Of a DNA stretch of 64,000 nt, positions 53,432-62,305 are shown piece by piece (the first letter of the stretch is position 1; each line of letters opens with the position of its first letter). Position numbers and translations under genes: made by a program. The notes beneath the pieces were generated by a model. That model saw only the letters and a list, made by a program, of their open reading frames with translations. It did not search any database and was not told where the DNA came from. The stretch is from Acidobacteriota bacterium (lineage in GTDB: Bacteria; Acidobacteriota; Terriglobia; Terriglobales; Acidobacteriaceae): positions 62,001 through 126,000 of the forward strand of contig JABCZH010000005.1 in NCBI GenBank assembly GCA_013289795.1, in the 5' to 3' direction.

Positions 53432-54523
53432 ATGAAAGAATTCTTCCTATCGGATTGCAGCCAGCACGAAAACAAAGTCATCACGTCCAGCTTTGTGGTT
53501 GCCTCGAAGCAGGTAAAGCCGAAGAAAACCGGGGAGCCCTATCTGGCGTTGACGCTGGGGGACCGCAGCGGCCTGATCGAAGCCAAAATGTGGGACAACG
53601 TGGAAGATTGTCTCAACGCCTTTGAGGCAGATGACTTCGTCAAGATCAAGGGGCTGCTGAACAAGTACAAGAACCGCTTCCAGATCACCATTCACAAGAT
53701 CCGCAAACTAGGGGACGCGGAAGTTGATTTTGCGGACTACCTGCCCAAAACTGCCAAAGACATCGGCGAGTTGTGGCACACGCTTGCAGGTTTTGTGGGA
53801 ACGTTTCAGAATCAACATCTCAAGGCCTTGGTGGAAGCGTTCATGGCTGATCCGGAGATTGCCGAGGCCTATCGCAACGCTCCCGCGGCGAAGACCCTGC
53901 ACCACGCCTACATCGGCGGGCTGCTCGACCACGTGGTGTCGCTGTGCCGCTCCTGCGATCTGGTTTGCCGCAACTATCCGCAGATCAATCGCGATCTGCT
54001 GCTCACGGGCGCGTTTCTGCACGATATCGGCAAGATTCACGAACTGACCTACAACCGCTCGTTTTCCTACACCACCCGCGGGCAGCTGCTTGGGCACATG
54101 ATCATCGAGCTGGAAATGTTACAAGCCAAGCTGGCCCTGGTACCGGGTTTTCCGGATGAGCTCAAGACTCTAGTGGAGCACCTGATCATCAGCCATCACG
54201 GGCAATACGAGTTCGGATCGCCCAAGCTGCCCATGTTTCCGGAAGCGCTGGTGCTGCACTATCTGGACGATCTGGATTCCAAAATGGAGAGCATGCGTGC
54301 GAACTTCGAGCGTGAAGCCGGCACTGAGGGGGCCTGGACGGGATATAATCCCTCGCTCGGGCGTCCGCTGCTGAACACTGCGAAATTTCTGGATAAGAAG
54401 CCGCACGCTGCGGAGACCGCTGCCGAGGAATCCGACGATAGCGCAAGCGCGCCCAGCTTGCGGGGTCTGGAGCCGGAACCAGCAACGACCCCCGCGGGGA
54501 CGATTCGCACGGAAAAGAATTAG
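53432..54523 (+). CDS. OB-fold/HD-domain 3'-5' exoribonuclease, YhaM-like
   Basis: 363 residues. OB-fold at the N-terminus (ASKQVKPKKTGEPYLALTLGDRSGLIEAKMWD) and an HD domain (LHHAYIGGLLDHV, FLHDIGK with H197 D198, HLIISHHGQYEFGSP, LHYLDDLDSKM), the order found in Bacillus YhaM. It probably degrades RNA or single-stranded DNA in the cytoplasm. The tail (about 320-363) is low-complexity. It follows the isomerase by 62 bases on the same strand and may be its operon partner. Confidence 0.85.
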   Translation: MKEFFLSDCSQHENKVITSSFVVASKQVKPKKTGEPYLALTLGDRSGLIEAKMWDNVEDCLNAFEADDFVKIKGLLNKYKNRFQITIHKIRKLGDAEVDFADYLPKTAKDIGELWHTLAGFVGTFQNQHLKALVEAFMADPEIAEAYRNAPAAKTLHHAYIGGLLDHVVSLCRSCDLVCRNYPQINRDLLLTGAFLHDIGKIHELTYNRSFSYTTRGQLLGHMIIELEMLQAKLALVPGFPDELKTLVEHLIISHHGQYEFGSPKLPMFPEALVLHYLDDLDSKMESMRANFEREAGTEGAWTGYNPSLGRPLLNTAKFLDKKPHAAETAAEESDDSASAPSLRGLEPEPATTPAGTIRTEKN

Positions 54524-54616
54524 CTTGCAGAACGGCCACTTCTTTGCCAACGTAGTGGCACCCAAACAGTTTATATTTCTGACCTGACTTCGACAATTCA
54601 TTCGATGGAGGGAACT

Positions 54617-55297
54617 ATGAAACCGCGTTTGCTAGCTCCGATCCTCGTGACCTACCTTGCATTTAGTGTGCTCGGGTGCAGCAAGAAGACCGACGACACG
54701 GCCGACACGAGCGCGACCGCTCCTACTACGACGGCTCCGGTGGAGAAAGCCAAGGCGGAACCGAGAAGGCCCAAACCGCGACCGGTAGTGATACCTGCGG
54801 GCTCGACTCTGACTGTGAACCTGGGTCAGGCGGTGGGTTCCAAGATCAGCCAGCCCGGCCAAAGCTTTTCCGCCACTCTGACCAATCCGGTCCAGGTGGA
54901 TGGCAAGACCGTTATTCCTGCGGGCGCTACGGCGTCCGGCACGGTGGCGGATGCGAAACCTCTGGGACGTTTCAAGGGAGGTGCGGTACTGTCACTGCAA
55001 CTGACTTCGATTAACGTGAACGGGGCCGACCAGACTATTCAAACCTCAGACGTAACCCAGACGGAAAAAGGGAAGGGCAAACGGACTGCGGTGCTGGCCG
55101 GCGGCGGAGCCGCCTTGGGCGCGCTGGTGGGAGGGCTTGCAGGTGGAGGCAAAGGCGTCGCCATTGGAGCGGCTGCGGGAGCCGGCGCGGGCGGAGCGGG
55201 AGCGGCATTCACCGGAAACAAGGAGATTGTGCTTCCAGCGGAGTCGGCGTTGACCTTTACGCTTTCCCAGCCGCTGACGGTGGAAGTAAAGGAGTAG
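54617..55297 (+). CDS. Putative lipoprotein with glycine-rich C-terminal membrane-like segment
   Basis: 226 residues. The start at 54617 follows GGAGGG. The leader ends in LAFSVLGC, a good lipobox with acylated cysteine. A Thr/Ala/Pro stretch is followed by a beta domain (VIPAGSTLTVNLGQAVGSKIS, PGQSFSATLTNPVQVDGKTVIPAG) and a Gly/Ala-rich segment like glycine-zipper domains (AALGALVGGLAGGGKGVAIGAAAG). Likely an envelope lipoprotein of unknown role. A strong terminator follows. Confidence 0.75.
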   Translation: MKPRLLAPILVTYLAFSVLGCSKKTDDTADTSATAPTTTAPVEKAKAEPRRPKPRPVVIPAGSTLTVNLGQAVGSKISQPGQSFSATLTNPVQVDGKTVIPAGATASGTVADAKPLGRFKGGAVLSLQLTSINVNGADQTIQTSDVTQTEKGKGKRTAVLAGGGAALGALVGGLAGGGKGVAIGAAAGAGAGGAGAAFTGNKEIVLPAESALTFTLSQPLTVEVKE

Positions 55298-55318
55298 AGA
55301 AACTTCATTGCCGCGACA

Positions 55319-55346
55319 AATACCCCGAAGGCTTCTTCGGGGTATT
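55319..55346 (+). terminator. Rho-independent terminator after the lipoprotein gene
   Basis: AATACCCCGAAG (55319-55330) and CTTCGGGGTATT (55335-55346) pair perfectly over 12 bases around the loop GCTT, followed by CTGTTTGTGTT. Separates the lipoprotein from the HAD gene 17 bases later. Confidence 0.85.
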
Positions 55347-55363
55347 CTGTTTGTGTTAACGCC

Positions 55364-56080
55364 ATGCTCGACCTCTCGCGGTTCTCGGTACTCAGCTTCG
55401 ACTGCTACGGCACCATGATCGATTGGGAAGCCGGCATCTTCTCGGCGCTGCGCCCCCTTCTGGCGGCGCATAACAAGAGGGTCAACGATGTCACGCTGTT
55501 GAAGATGTATTCGGAACTGGAACTCGAGGCTGAGCAGAAAAAATACATCAGCTATCGCGAGGTGTTGAAGTCGGTGGTTCGCCGTTTTGGGGAGAGGCTG
55601 GGGTTCGATCCTAGCGAAGCGGAAGTAAGCTCGCTGCCGGAATCGCTGGCTTCCTGGCAAGCGTTTCCGGACACGGTCGCAGCGCTGCGCGAACTGAAGA
55701 CCCGTTACCAGTTGGCCGTGATCTCGAATATTGATGACGATCTGTTTACCTGCACTGCGCCCCGGCTGGGAGTGAAGTTCAATCACGTGATCACCGCGCA
55801 GCAGGCGCTCTGCTACAAGCCGTGCAAGATGATTTTTCAGATTGCGCGAGAAAGATTCGGTGTCGCCCCGGAGAAGTGGCTGCACGTCGGACAGAGCATT
55901 TATCACGATGTGATCCCAGCACAAGCCATGGGGATCGCGGCGGTCTGGGTGAATCGGCCTTCGCCGCGTGAGGGGGCGGGCGCAACCAAAGCGGCGGCGG
56001 GGAAGCCGGACCTGGAAGTCGCTAGCCTGAAGGAGTTGGTGGAACTGGTGTCGTCTTCGGCAGGATCCAGAACGGACTGA
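55364..56080 (+). CDS. HAD-superfamily hydrolase, haloacid-dehalogenase type II-like
   Basis: 238 residues. Nucleophile motif FDCYGTMIDWEAGI near residue 12, a helical cap (about 20-100), motif II with the serine in VISNIDDD, lysine in CYKPCKMIF and motif III HVGQSIYHDVIPA. The DCYGT-IDWE pattern is that of L-2-haloacid dehalogenases, but many such proteins act on phosphates or unknown substrates. It lies directly after a terminator and 77 bases before kbl, with which it may be co-transcribed. Confidence 0.83.
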   Translation: MLDLSRFSVLSFDCYGTMIDWEAGIFSALRPLLAAHNKRVNDVTLLKMYSELELEAEQKKYISYREVLKSVVRRFGERLGFDPSEAEVSSLPESLASWQAFPDTVAALRELKTRYQLAVISNIDDDLFTCTAPRLGVKFNHVITAQQALCYKPCKMIFQIARERFGVAPEKWLHVGQSIYHDVIPAQAMGIAAVWVNRPSPREGAGATKAAAGKPDLEVASLKELVELVSSSAGSRTD

Positions 56081-56157
56081 GACTGACCGCTCCCGGGTTT
56101 AAACTGGTGGGTCAAGATTTCAGGTTCTGTCTTTCTATCTTCAAGGTTGGAGATTCC

Positions 56158-57309
56158 ATGGCAACTGCAACTGCTCGCGCTAATCCGCTGTCTTACCTCA
56201 CTGATCAATTGAACGATCTCAAGGCCAAGGGCACGCACTTTAAATTGCGTGTGCTCGATGATGAACAGGCCGCGGTCTGTACGTTCGATGGCAAGAAAGT
56301 CATCAACCTGGCTTCCAACAATTACCTGGGATTAACCACGCATCCCAAGCTGCGTGAAGCCGCGCTTGCGGCTACCCGCAAGTACGGAGTGGGATCGGGC
56401 GCGGTGCGAACCATTGCCGGAACCATGAAGATCCACATGGAGCTGGAAGAGAAGATTGCCCGCTTTAAGAATGTTGAGGCCTGTGTGGTGTTCCAGTCGG
56501 GTTTCACGGCAAATGCGGGGACGGTTTCGGGGGTGCTGGGAAAGGAAGACTTCATTATCTCGGACCAGTTGAATCATGCGTCCATCATCGACGGCGCCCG
56601 GCTGTCTCGCGCGAAGATTCTGGTTTTCAATCACAAGGATGTTGCTCACGCAGAACAGCAACTGGCCAGCGTGAAAGACCAGCCGGGGAAGAAGCTGCTG
56701 ATCACCGACGGCGTTTTTTCGATGGACGGCGACATCGGGCCGCTGCCTGGACTATGCGAAGTGGCGGAGAAATATGGCGCAATCATGATGGTGGATGACG
56801 CCCACGCCTCCGGCGTACTGGGCCGCAACGGGCGCGGCAGCGTGGATCATTTCAAGATGCACGGGCGAGTGGACATTCAGGTGGGGACGCTTTCCAAGGC
56901 CATTGGGGCACTGGGAGGGTACGTTTGCGGCACGCGCGATCTGATTGATTTTCTGTATCACCGGGCGCGGCCGTTTCTGTTTTCGACGTCGCATCCGCCG
57001 TCGGTGGCGGCGACGTGTATTGCAGCGTTCGATGTGTTGGAGCAGGAGCCGGAATTGATTGAGAAGCTGTGGGAGAACACGCGCTTCTGGAAAAAAGAGC
57101 TGGGGTTGCTGGGTTTCGACATCGGAGGGAAGACCACACCGCCGAGCGAGACTCCGATTACGCCGATCATCATCGGCGATGGCCGGCTGACCATGGATTT
57201 CTCCCGCGAACTGTTCAAGGAGGGCGTGTTGGGGACTGGGATTGCGTTTCCGACGGTGCCGGAGGGGAAAGCGCGCATCCGTACGATCATGACCGCGACG
57301 CATACATAA
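56158..57309 (+). CDS. kbl: 2-amino-3-ketobutyrate CoA ligase, prematurely stopped
   Basis: PLP enzyme converting 2-amino-3-ketobutyrate plus CoA to glycine and acetyl-CoA (threonine degradation). The N-terminus, NNYLGLTTHPKL, GVGSGAVRTIAGT, DDAHASGVLG and the PLP lysine in VGTLSKAIGALGG (K247) are intact. The family ends at about 398 residues; here a TAA at 57307 stops the protein at 383, while the following 22 codons in the same frame (EELQQALEVLKRVGKRMG) are the normal C-terminus ending at a TGA (57376-57378). One AAA-to-TAA change explains it. The ATG at 56158 follows GGAG. Homologous 8-amino-7-oxononanoate synthase is less likely from the sequence. Confidence 0.88.
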   Translation: MATATARANPLSYLTDQLNDLKAKGTHFKLRVLDDEQAAVCTFDGKKVINLASNNYLGLTTHPKLREAALAATRKYGVGSGAVRTIAGTMKIHMELEEKIARFKNVEACVVFQSGFTANAGTVSGVLGKEDFIISDQLNHASIIDGARLSRAKILVFNHKDVAHAEQQLASVKDQPGKKLLITDGVFSMDGDIGPLPGLCEVAEKYGAIMMVDDAHASGVLGRNGRGSVDHFKMHGRVDIQVGTLSKAIGALGGYVCGTRDLIDFLYHRARPFLFSTSHPPSVAATCIAAFDVLEQEPELIEKLWENTRFWKKELGLLGFDIGGKTTPPSETPITPIIIGDGRLTMDFSRELFKEGVLGTGIAFPTVPEGKARIRTIMTATHT

Positions 57310-57380
57310 GAGGAATTGCAGCAGGCGTTGGAGGTGTTGAAGCGGGTCGGGAAGCGGATGGGAATTTTGGGGAACTGACA

Positions 57381-58178
57381 TTGAAATATTGCCGCTTCCA
57401 ACACAACGGCCGGGGCGAATACGGCTTGGTCGAGTCCGTCGCGGGGAAAGATGAAATTACGCGCGTGTTCCTCAAGCCGCCGGACGCGGGCGGCGACGTG
57501 GAGGATTTGCCCACCAAGGCTATTGCTCGCCTGCCGCTAGCGGATGCGAAGTTGCTGGTTCCGGTGCGTCCGTCGAAGATTGTGTGTGTGGGGCGTAATT
57601 ATCGGGCCCATGCTGCGGAACTGGGGAACGAAGTTCCGACCGAGCCGCTGCTTTTCTTCAAGCCGCCATCGTCGCTGCTGGCTTCGGGTGAGGATATCCG
57701 GCGTCCGCAAATCTCGCAGCGCACGGACTTCGAAGGCGAGCTAGCGGTAGTGATGGGCCGCCGCTGTTACAAGCTCGCCGGTGATGAAGATGTGCGGCCG
57801 TTGATTCTCGGTTACACAGTGCTGAACGACTTCACGGCGCGTGACCTTCAGAAGAAAGACAGCCAGTGGACACGGGGAAAAGGGTTCGACACGTTTTGTC
57901 CGGTAGGGCCAGTGGTGACGGGTGAGATTGATCCTTGGGCGGGAGTCGGCGTCGAGACGCGGGTGAACGGAGATCTTCGGCAGCACGGCAATACGCTGGA
58001 CTTCATCTTTCCGCTGGAGGTGGTGATTCGCTACATTTGCGATGTCATGACGCTCGAGCCGGGAGACGTGATCGCCACGGGCACGCCGGAAGGGGTGGGG
58101 CCGGTGGTGGCGGGGGATACGATTGAGATTACTGTGGAAGCCGTGGGGACGCTGCGGAATCGCGTGGTGGATGAGTAG
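57381..58178 (+). CDS. Fumarylacetoacetate hydrolase-family protein
   Basis: 265 residues, FAH-type C-terminal domain: IVCVGRNYRAHAAEL, PLLFFKPPSSLL, FEGELAVVMGRRC, GYTVLNDFTARDLQ, KGFDTFCPVGPVV and TGTPEGVGPV. The metal-binding E...E...D set is kept (FEGELAV). Members cleave or isomerise diketo acids in amino-acid or aromatic breakdown; the exact substrate is not certain. TTG start at 57381, two bases after the original kbl stop, implying coupling with kbl before the new stop codon arose. Confidence 0.87.
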   Translation: MKYCRFQHNGRGEYGLVESVAGKDEITRVFLKPPDAGGDVEDLPTKAIARLPLADAKLLVPVRPSKIVCVGRNYRAHAAELGNEVPTEPLLFFKPPSSLLASGEDIRRPQISQRTDFEGELAVVMGRRCYKLAGDEDVRPLILGYTVLNDFTARDLQKKDSQWTRGKGFDTFCPVGPVVTGEIDPWAGVGVETRVNGDLRQHGNTLDFIFPLEVVIRYICDVMTLEPGDVIATGTPEGVGPVVAGDTIEITVEAVGTLRNRVVDE

Positions 58179-58202
58179 GCCGCTGATTACTGCGGCTAAG
58201 CT

Positions 58203-58619
58203 CTAGATGCCGACTTGAGTGGAAGCGCGATCAGGCGGCGGAGGTTGCCGCCGGGTTCGAGAATCTGGGCCCAATCCCCAAACGTCCCGTGGCACCAAGG
58301 CTTCCAGGCCGACGTGGTGCTCTTTGAGGCGGGTAAGCTGTGAGATCCAGATGACCCGAAACTCTACTTTATGTTGGCGGTATTGAATCGTAAGTTGGCT
58401 GCCAACTTGGAGCTGGCGGCGGACGAAACCAAGCCGGATGCCGGATTCGGTGACATCCAGAGTATGCGCCAAATCACAGTAGGCGGTACCGGAACCGTCA
58501 TTGCCGGATACTCGCACCGGCAAGACTGCTTTCGTTCGATGGTTGCGACGACGGTTGTCCACTCCAACTCCCTGCTGGCTCGCGGTCTGTAAGCCTCTAC
58601 TGAAGCCATTGTCGGGCAT
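58203..58619 (-). CDS. PilZ-domain cyclic di-GMP receptor-like protein
   Basis: 138 residues. The N-terminal RRRNHR box and the later TESGIRLGF segment fit the PilZ pattern RxxxR...D/NxSxxG, with beta strands LTIQYRQHKVEFRVIWI. It should bind cyclic di-GMP made by cyclases such as the one at the left end. The C-terminal tail is Pro/Arg-rich. Convergent with the FAH gene, 24 bases between. Confidence 0.75.
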   Translation of the reverse strand: MPDNGFSRGLQTASQQGVGVDNRRRNHRTKAVLPVRVSGNDGSGTAYCDLAHTLDVTESGIRLGFVRRQLQVGSQLTIQYRQHKVEFRVIWISQLTRLKEHHVGLEALVPRDVWGLGPDSRTRRQPPPPDRASTQVGI

Positions 58620-58926
58620 TTCCAGGCCTCGGCCAATAGCCCAAACGGGTGGGGAAGTCCCTCATAAGTGTTATGGATGCAGCAGTTTGCACAGGGGGAG
58701 ACCTATGGCTAAGGCACCGTTGCCCCGGTAACTGCATTTGCATCTATATAAGAGCACGGGAGATTGGGTAATATGTGACCCGCGCAACTAGGCTGCCGGG
58801 TGCGGGTTTGAAGGAGTGGTGGCAGGTAAGCAGAAGTCGATGGAATCGGGCGTTTTTGAGTGCTGGTGCGGCCGATTCCGGGAAAGATTGCGAGCTGCCC
58901 GCAGTCTTCCAAAAAGGGGAGAGGTC
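58620..58926 (+). other. Leader region of the FecR/DUF6600 gene
   Basis: About 300 bases without a supported gene; open frames here are short or extend the downstream gene leftward. It has a TATATAA at 58745-58751 that may be a -10 box, and GGGGAGAGG right before the ATG at 58927. No riboswitch recognised. Confidence 0.4.
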
Positions 58927-61185
58927 ATGAAGTCGGGCAAGCGTTTCTCACTAGTAGGCATACTTATCGTTTTACTGGCGGCAACAGTGTGGGCACAGGA
59001 TCCATCTGCCGCTCCCGCTGATCCCCAGGCCACGTATCCGCAAGCCACAGATATTCAACCCGCAAGTCCAGAAACCGCGGGTGCCCAAGCCGCAGATGCT
59101 AACGCTCCAGATCCTCCGGGGCGGGTGGCGCGTTTGCAGTACATGACGGGGCAAGTTTCGGTCCAGCCGGAGGGCACGGGGGACTGGGTACAGGGTTCGG
59201 CCAACCGTCCGCTCACCAATGCGGACAACGTGTGGGCCGACAGAGAGTCGCGCGCCGAGCTCGGCTTGGGGAACGGCCTGCTACGAATTAGCTCGGAGTC
59301 CAGCCTCACGCTGACAAACATCGATAACAATGCGGTGCAGGTGTCGCTCCACCAAGGTGCTCTGAATGTACACGTGCGTCATTTGTATGAGGGCGAGGTG
59401 TGGGAGATTGACACACCCAATTTGGCGTTTACGGTGAGAAAGCCGGGCGACTATCGGTTCGATGTCGATCCCAATGGGGATTCGACCATGATCACCGTAA
59501 GGAAAGGCGAAGGCGAAGCCACTGGTCAGGGTTCGCCAGTGCGCATTCACAGTGGAGAGCAGGCAAGATTCACCGGCGGGAATTCATTGGAGCACCAGAT
59601 TCAGGACGCTCCCCAGCCGGATAGCTTTGATGAATGGAGCAGCACGCGAGACCGGCAGGAGAACCACTCGGCTTCTGCCCGCTACGTGAATCCAGACGTG
59701 GTTGGTTCCGAAGATCTCGATCAATATGGGACCTGGAAAGATGATCCAGGATACGGCGCAGTCTGGACGCCTACGGCGGTGGCACCGGGTTGGGCGCCAT
59801 ACAGCTACGGCCACTGGATCTGGGTCAGTCCGTGGGGATGGACCTGGGTGGATGATGCTCCGTGGGGTTTCGCGCCCTTTCACTATGGCCGCTGGGCGTA
59901 CGTCGGTGCGTCGTGGGGATGGATACCAGGACCTTACTGGTACCGACCGTGGTATGCGCCGGCACTTGTCGGATGGTTTGGCGGGCCGGGATGGGGTTTC
60001 GGTTGGGGTGGGGGCTTTGGTTTCGGCTTCGGCTTCGGGCCGCGGTTCGGCTGGTGCCCGCTGGGTTTCCGGGAGCCGTTCCGTCCGTGGTTTCACACTA
60101 GTCCGGGTTTCTTCCGGAACGTCAACCTCAGTAATGCGCGGATCTCGAACTTCAACCGCGTGAGCAACAATTTCTTCTCGGGGAAGGCAGGTGGGGAAGG
60201 GACTCACTTCGCCAACATGAACAAGCCGGGAGCGTTGAACGCCATGTCGCAAAATGGTCTGCAGCATGGTTTGTCGGTCCACGGCAATTCTGCGCGCCTC
60301 ACTCCGAACGACTTGAAGGGTGCGCAATCTCTGAGCCGGGTAAATGTTAGCCCGACCCGGGAAAGCCAGCTCGGCGCTAAGGCCAGTCCGGGAGCGCGGC
60401 CTGCTTCAGGTGCGTTTTCGCGGCCGACCGTCAGCCATATGACTCCGCCGGCAGTGTCATCCAGAGCGGCGGCGAGCCAAGTGGCTGCGGCGCGTGGAGC
60501 GTCCCCGGTAGCGCGTGGTGGACAGAATTCCATGGCTGCGCGTTCTCCGGAGACGCATGCTGGATCTATGCCCGCGCCGGCCGGCCGCACGAGTCCCAGA
60601 CCGACGGCGAGCGGCCCGGTTGCCGGATCGAGAAGTGAGCCGACACAAATGGCCATGAACCACTATGTTCCTCGGCCGCCGCAGAACAGTATGCGGTCGT
60701 ATGGCGGGTCTTCGTCGGCAAGAGGTGGAGGTTTGACCGGTTCGATGTCATCTTCAATGTCAACGAACTCGCGGTCGGTTCCGCAGCCACCGGTGGGGAG
60801 CATGTCCAGCCGCTCCACCATGAGTGCGCGGAACGAAGGCTCAGCCTATGGCTCGTCGCGCAGCATGGGCAATAGCGTGGCGCGTCCTTCCGGACGAGTG
60901 CAACCGGCGCCGCATAGCTACTCTGGTTACTCCGGGCCGACGAGCCGCGGAGGCTATAGCCAAGGCTATTCGGGACGGTCGTATGGCGGAGGCTCGAGCC
61001 GGTCCTACGGCAGCCCGTATGGAGGTTCATACGGCGGTCGTGGTGGCTATTCAGCGCCGTCGCGCAGCTATGGCAGTTCGGGTGGTGGTTATCACGGCAG
61101 CTCCGGCGGGGGTTACCACGGCAGTTCCGGCGGCTCGAGTGGTGGCCACAGTTCAGGTTCTCATGGTGGAGGAGGACATCGCTAA
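58927..61185 (+). CDS. FecR-domain, DUF6600-type secreted protein with Gly/Ser/Tyr-rich tail
   Basis: About 752 residues. The start at 58927 with GGGGAGAGG gives signal peptide SLVGILIVLLAATVWA. A FecR-like domain (about 65-220; GRVARLQYMTGQVSVQPEG, VWADRESRAELGLGNG) is followed by an aromatic block (about 265-385) with YGHWIWVSPWGWTW and similar W-rich repeats, the DUF6600 feature. The last about 150 residues are nearly all G, S, Y and H (SYGGSYGGRGGY, SSGGGYHGSSGG), a low-complexity tail that could be adhesive or phase-separating. Monocistronic with its own terminator. Confidence 0.82.
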   Translation: MKSGKRFSLVGILIVLLAATVWAQDPSAAPADPQATYPQATDIQPASPETAGAQAADANAPDPPGRVARLQYMTGQVSVQPEGTGDWVQGSANRPLTNADNVWADRESRAELGLGNGLLRISSESSLTLTNIDNNAVQVSLHQGALNVHVRHLYEGEVWEIDTPNLAFTVRKPGDYRFDVDPNGDSTMITVRKGEGEATGQGSPVRIHSGEQARFTGGNSLEHQIQDAPQPDSFDEWSSTRDRQENHSASARYVNPDVVGSEDLDQYGTWKDDPGYGAVWTPTAVAPGWAPYSYGHWIWVSPWGWTWVDDAPWGFAPFHYGRWAYVGASWGWIPGPYWYRPWYAPALVGWFGGPGWGFGWGGGFGFGFGFGPRFGWCPLGFREPFRPWFHTSPGFFRNVNLSNARISNFNRVSNNFFSGKAGGEGTHFANMNKPGALNAMSQNGLQHGLSVHGNSARLTPNDLKGAQSLSRVNVSPTRESQLGAKASPGARPASGAFSRPTVSHMTPPAVSSRAAASQVAAARGASPVARGGQNSMAARSPETHAGSMPAPAGRTSPRPTASGPVAGSRSEPTQMAMNHYVPRPPQNSMRSYGGSSSARGGGLTGSMSSSMSTNSRSVPQPPVGSMSSRSTMSARNEGSAYGSSRSMGNSVARPSGRVQPAPHSYSGYSGPTSRGGYSQGYSGRSYGGGSSRSYGSPYGGSYGGRGGYSAPSRSYGSSGGGYHGSSGGGYHGSSGGSSGGHSSGSHGGGGHR

Positions 61186-61209
61186 GCCAGGTTGATTCTC
61201 ATCTGCTCG

Positions 61210-61239
61210 ACGCCGCCTGAACCAGGCGGCGTTTTTTTT
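61210..61239 (+). terminator. Rho-independent terminator after the FecR/DUF6600 gene
   Basis: ACGCCGCCTG (61210-61219) and CAGGCGGCGT (61223-61232) form a perfect 10-bp stem with a 3-base loop and are followed by a run of eight T (61232-61239). Confidence 0.93.
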
Positions 61240-61313
61240 GTGTACCAAGAAAGTCGCTGGTGTCACGCCGTTTGGAAGATGGGAAGCACGGTAATGCGGG
61301 TTATCATGACTCG

Positions 61314-62120
61314 ATGATCAACGGGAAGCGCATCGCGGTGGTGTTGCCCGCTTACAACGCGGAAAAGACGCTGCGGGCGACGGTGGGAGAGCTGCCTGAC
61401 CTGGTCGACACTTGCATCCTGGTGGACGACCACAGTTCTGACCGCACCATTGAGGTTGCCAAGGAACTGGGACTGCAATGTTTTGTGCATGACCAGAATT
61501 ACGGATACGGGCGCAACCAGCAGACCTGTTACCGGGAGGCGCTGGCGTCGGGTGCGGATGTGGTCATCATGTTGCACCCCGACTACCAGTACACGCCGCT
61601 GCTGGTGACGGCCATGGCTAGCATGGTGGCGTTTGGGGTGTATGACGTAGTGCTGGGATCGCGCATTATTGGGGGCACGGCGCTACGTGGAGGCATGCCG
61701 CTATGGAAGTACGTCTCCAACCGCTTTCTCACCGCGTTTGAAAACTTCTTTTTGCGGGTCAAATTGTCGGAATATCACACGGGATATCGCGCCTTTAGCC
61801 GGGAAGTTCTCACCCGCTTGCCGCTGCTGGAGAACTCCGACGACTTTGTGTTCGACAACCAGATGCTGGCGCAGTGCGTGCATTTCGGGTTTCGCATCGG
61901 GGAGGTGTCGTGTCCGACGAAGTATTTCGAGGAGGCCTCGTCGATTAATTTCAGCCGCAGCGTGAAGTACGGCTTTGGAGTTCTGGCCACGACCCTGCAA
62001 TTTAGCTTGCAGAAGGCTGGGGTGATACATTTCCGGATTTTCAGCGGCAAGGGGCGGCGGCTGGATCCGGGTCAGGCGGCGTACTACGTCAAAGGCGCGG
62101 CGGCGGATTCGAAGGGGTGA
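61314..62120 (+). CDS. Family 2 glycosyltransferase (polyprenyl-phosphate sugar transferase-like)
   Basis: 268 residues. GT-A fold with [23 protein letters not shown] (metal-binding), [37 protein letters not shown] and [13 protein letters not shown], similar to dolichol-phosphate mannosyltransferase-type enzymes without membrane helices. It transfers a sugar to a lipid carrier or polysaccharide. The ATG at 61314 fits the start of the first strand; longer frames overlap the region after the terminator. Single gene. Confidence 0.85.
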   Translation: MINGKRIAVVLPAYNAEKTLRATVGELPDLVDTCILVDDHSSDRTIEVAKELGLQCFVHDQNYGYGRNQQTCYREALASGADVVIMLHPDYQYTPLLVTAMASMVAFGVYDVVLGSRIIGGTALRGGMPLWKYVSNRFLTAFENFFLRVKLSEYHTGYRAFSREVLTRLPLLENSDDFVFDNQMLAQCVHFGFRIGEVSCPTKYFEEASSINFSRSVKYGFGVLATTLQFSLQKAGVIHFRIFSGKGRRLDPGQAAYYVKGAAADSKG

Positions 62121-62186
62121 TCGCTTTTTGGTCTATTTTAGTTTCTTTGCCGGTTTTGGGGTCGTTGCAATCAATTCAAGAACTTT

Positions 62187-62245
62187 ACCGCAAGGGACGC
62201 AAAGGAACACGCAAGGACGCAAAGGATCCCCGCTGAGGGCGCAAA
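62187..62245. repeat. Dispersed CGCAAAGG-type intergenic repeat
   Basis: GGACGCAAAGGA occurs at 62195-62206 and 62215-62226 with CGCAAGG spacers, then GGGCGCAAAGCGG. Same type as the one at 28769-28806. Noncoding. Confidence 0.6.
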
Positions 62246-62305
62246 GCGGTTCTTCCGAATGAGAGGTTTGCGCTGCTTCTGCGGCCCGGGTAGCATCTAA
62301 ACAGC

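Noticed and set aside
58203-58290. Possible tRNA around GGGTTCGAGAATC
   Set aside because: No cloverleaf could be drawn and the string lies inside the PilZ-domain frame.
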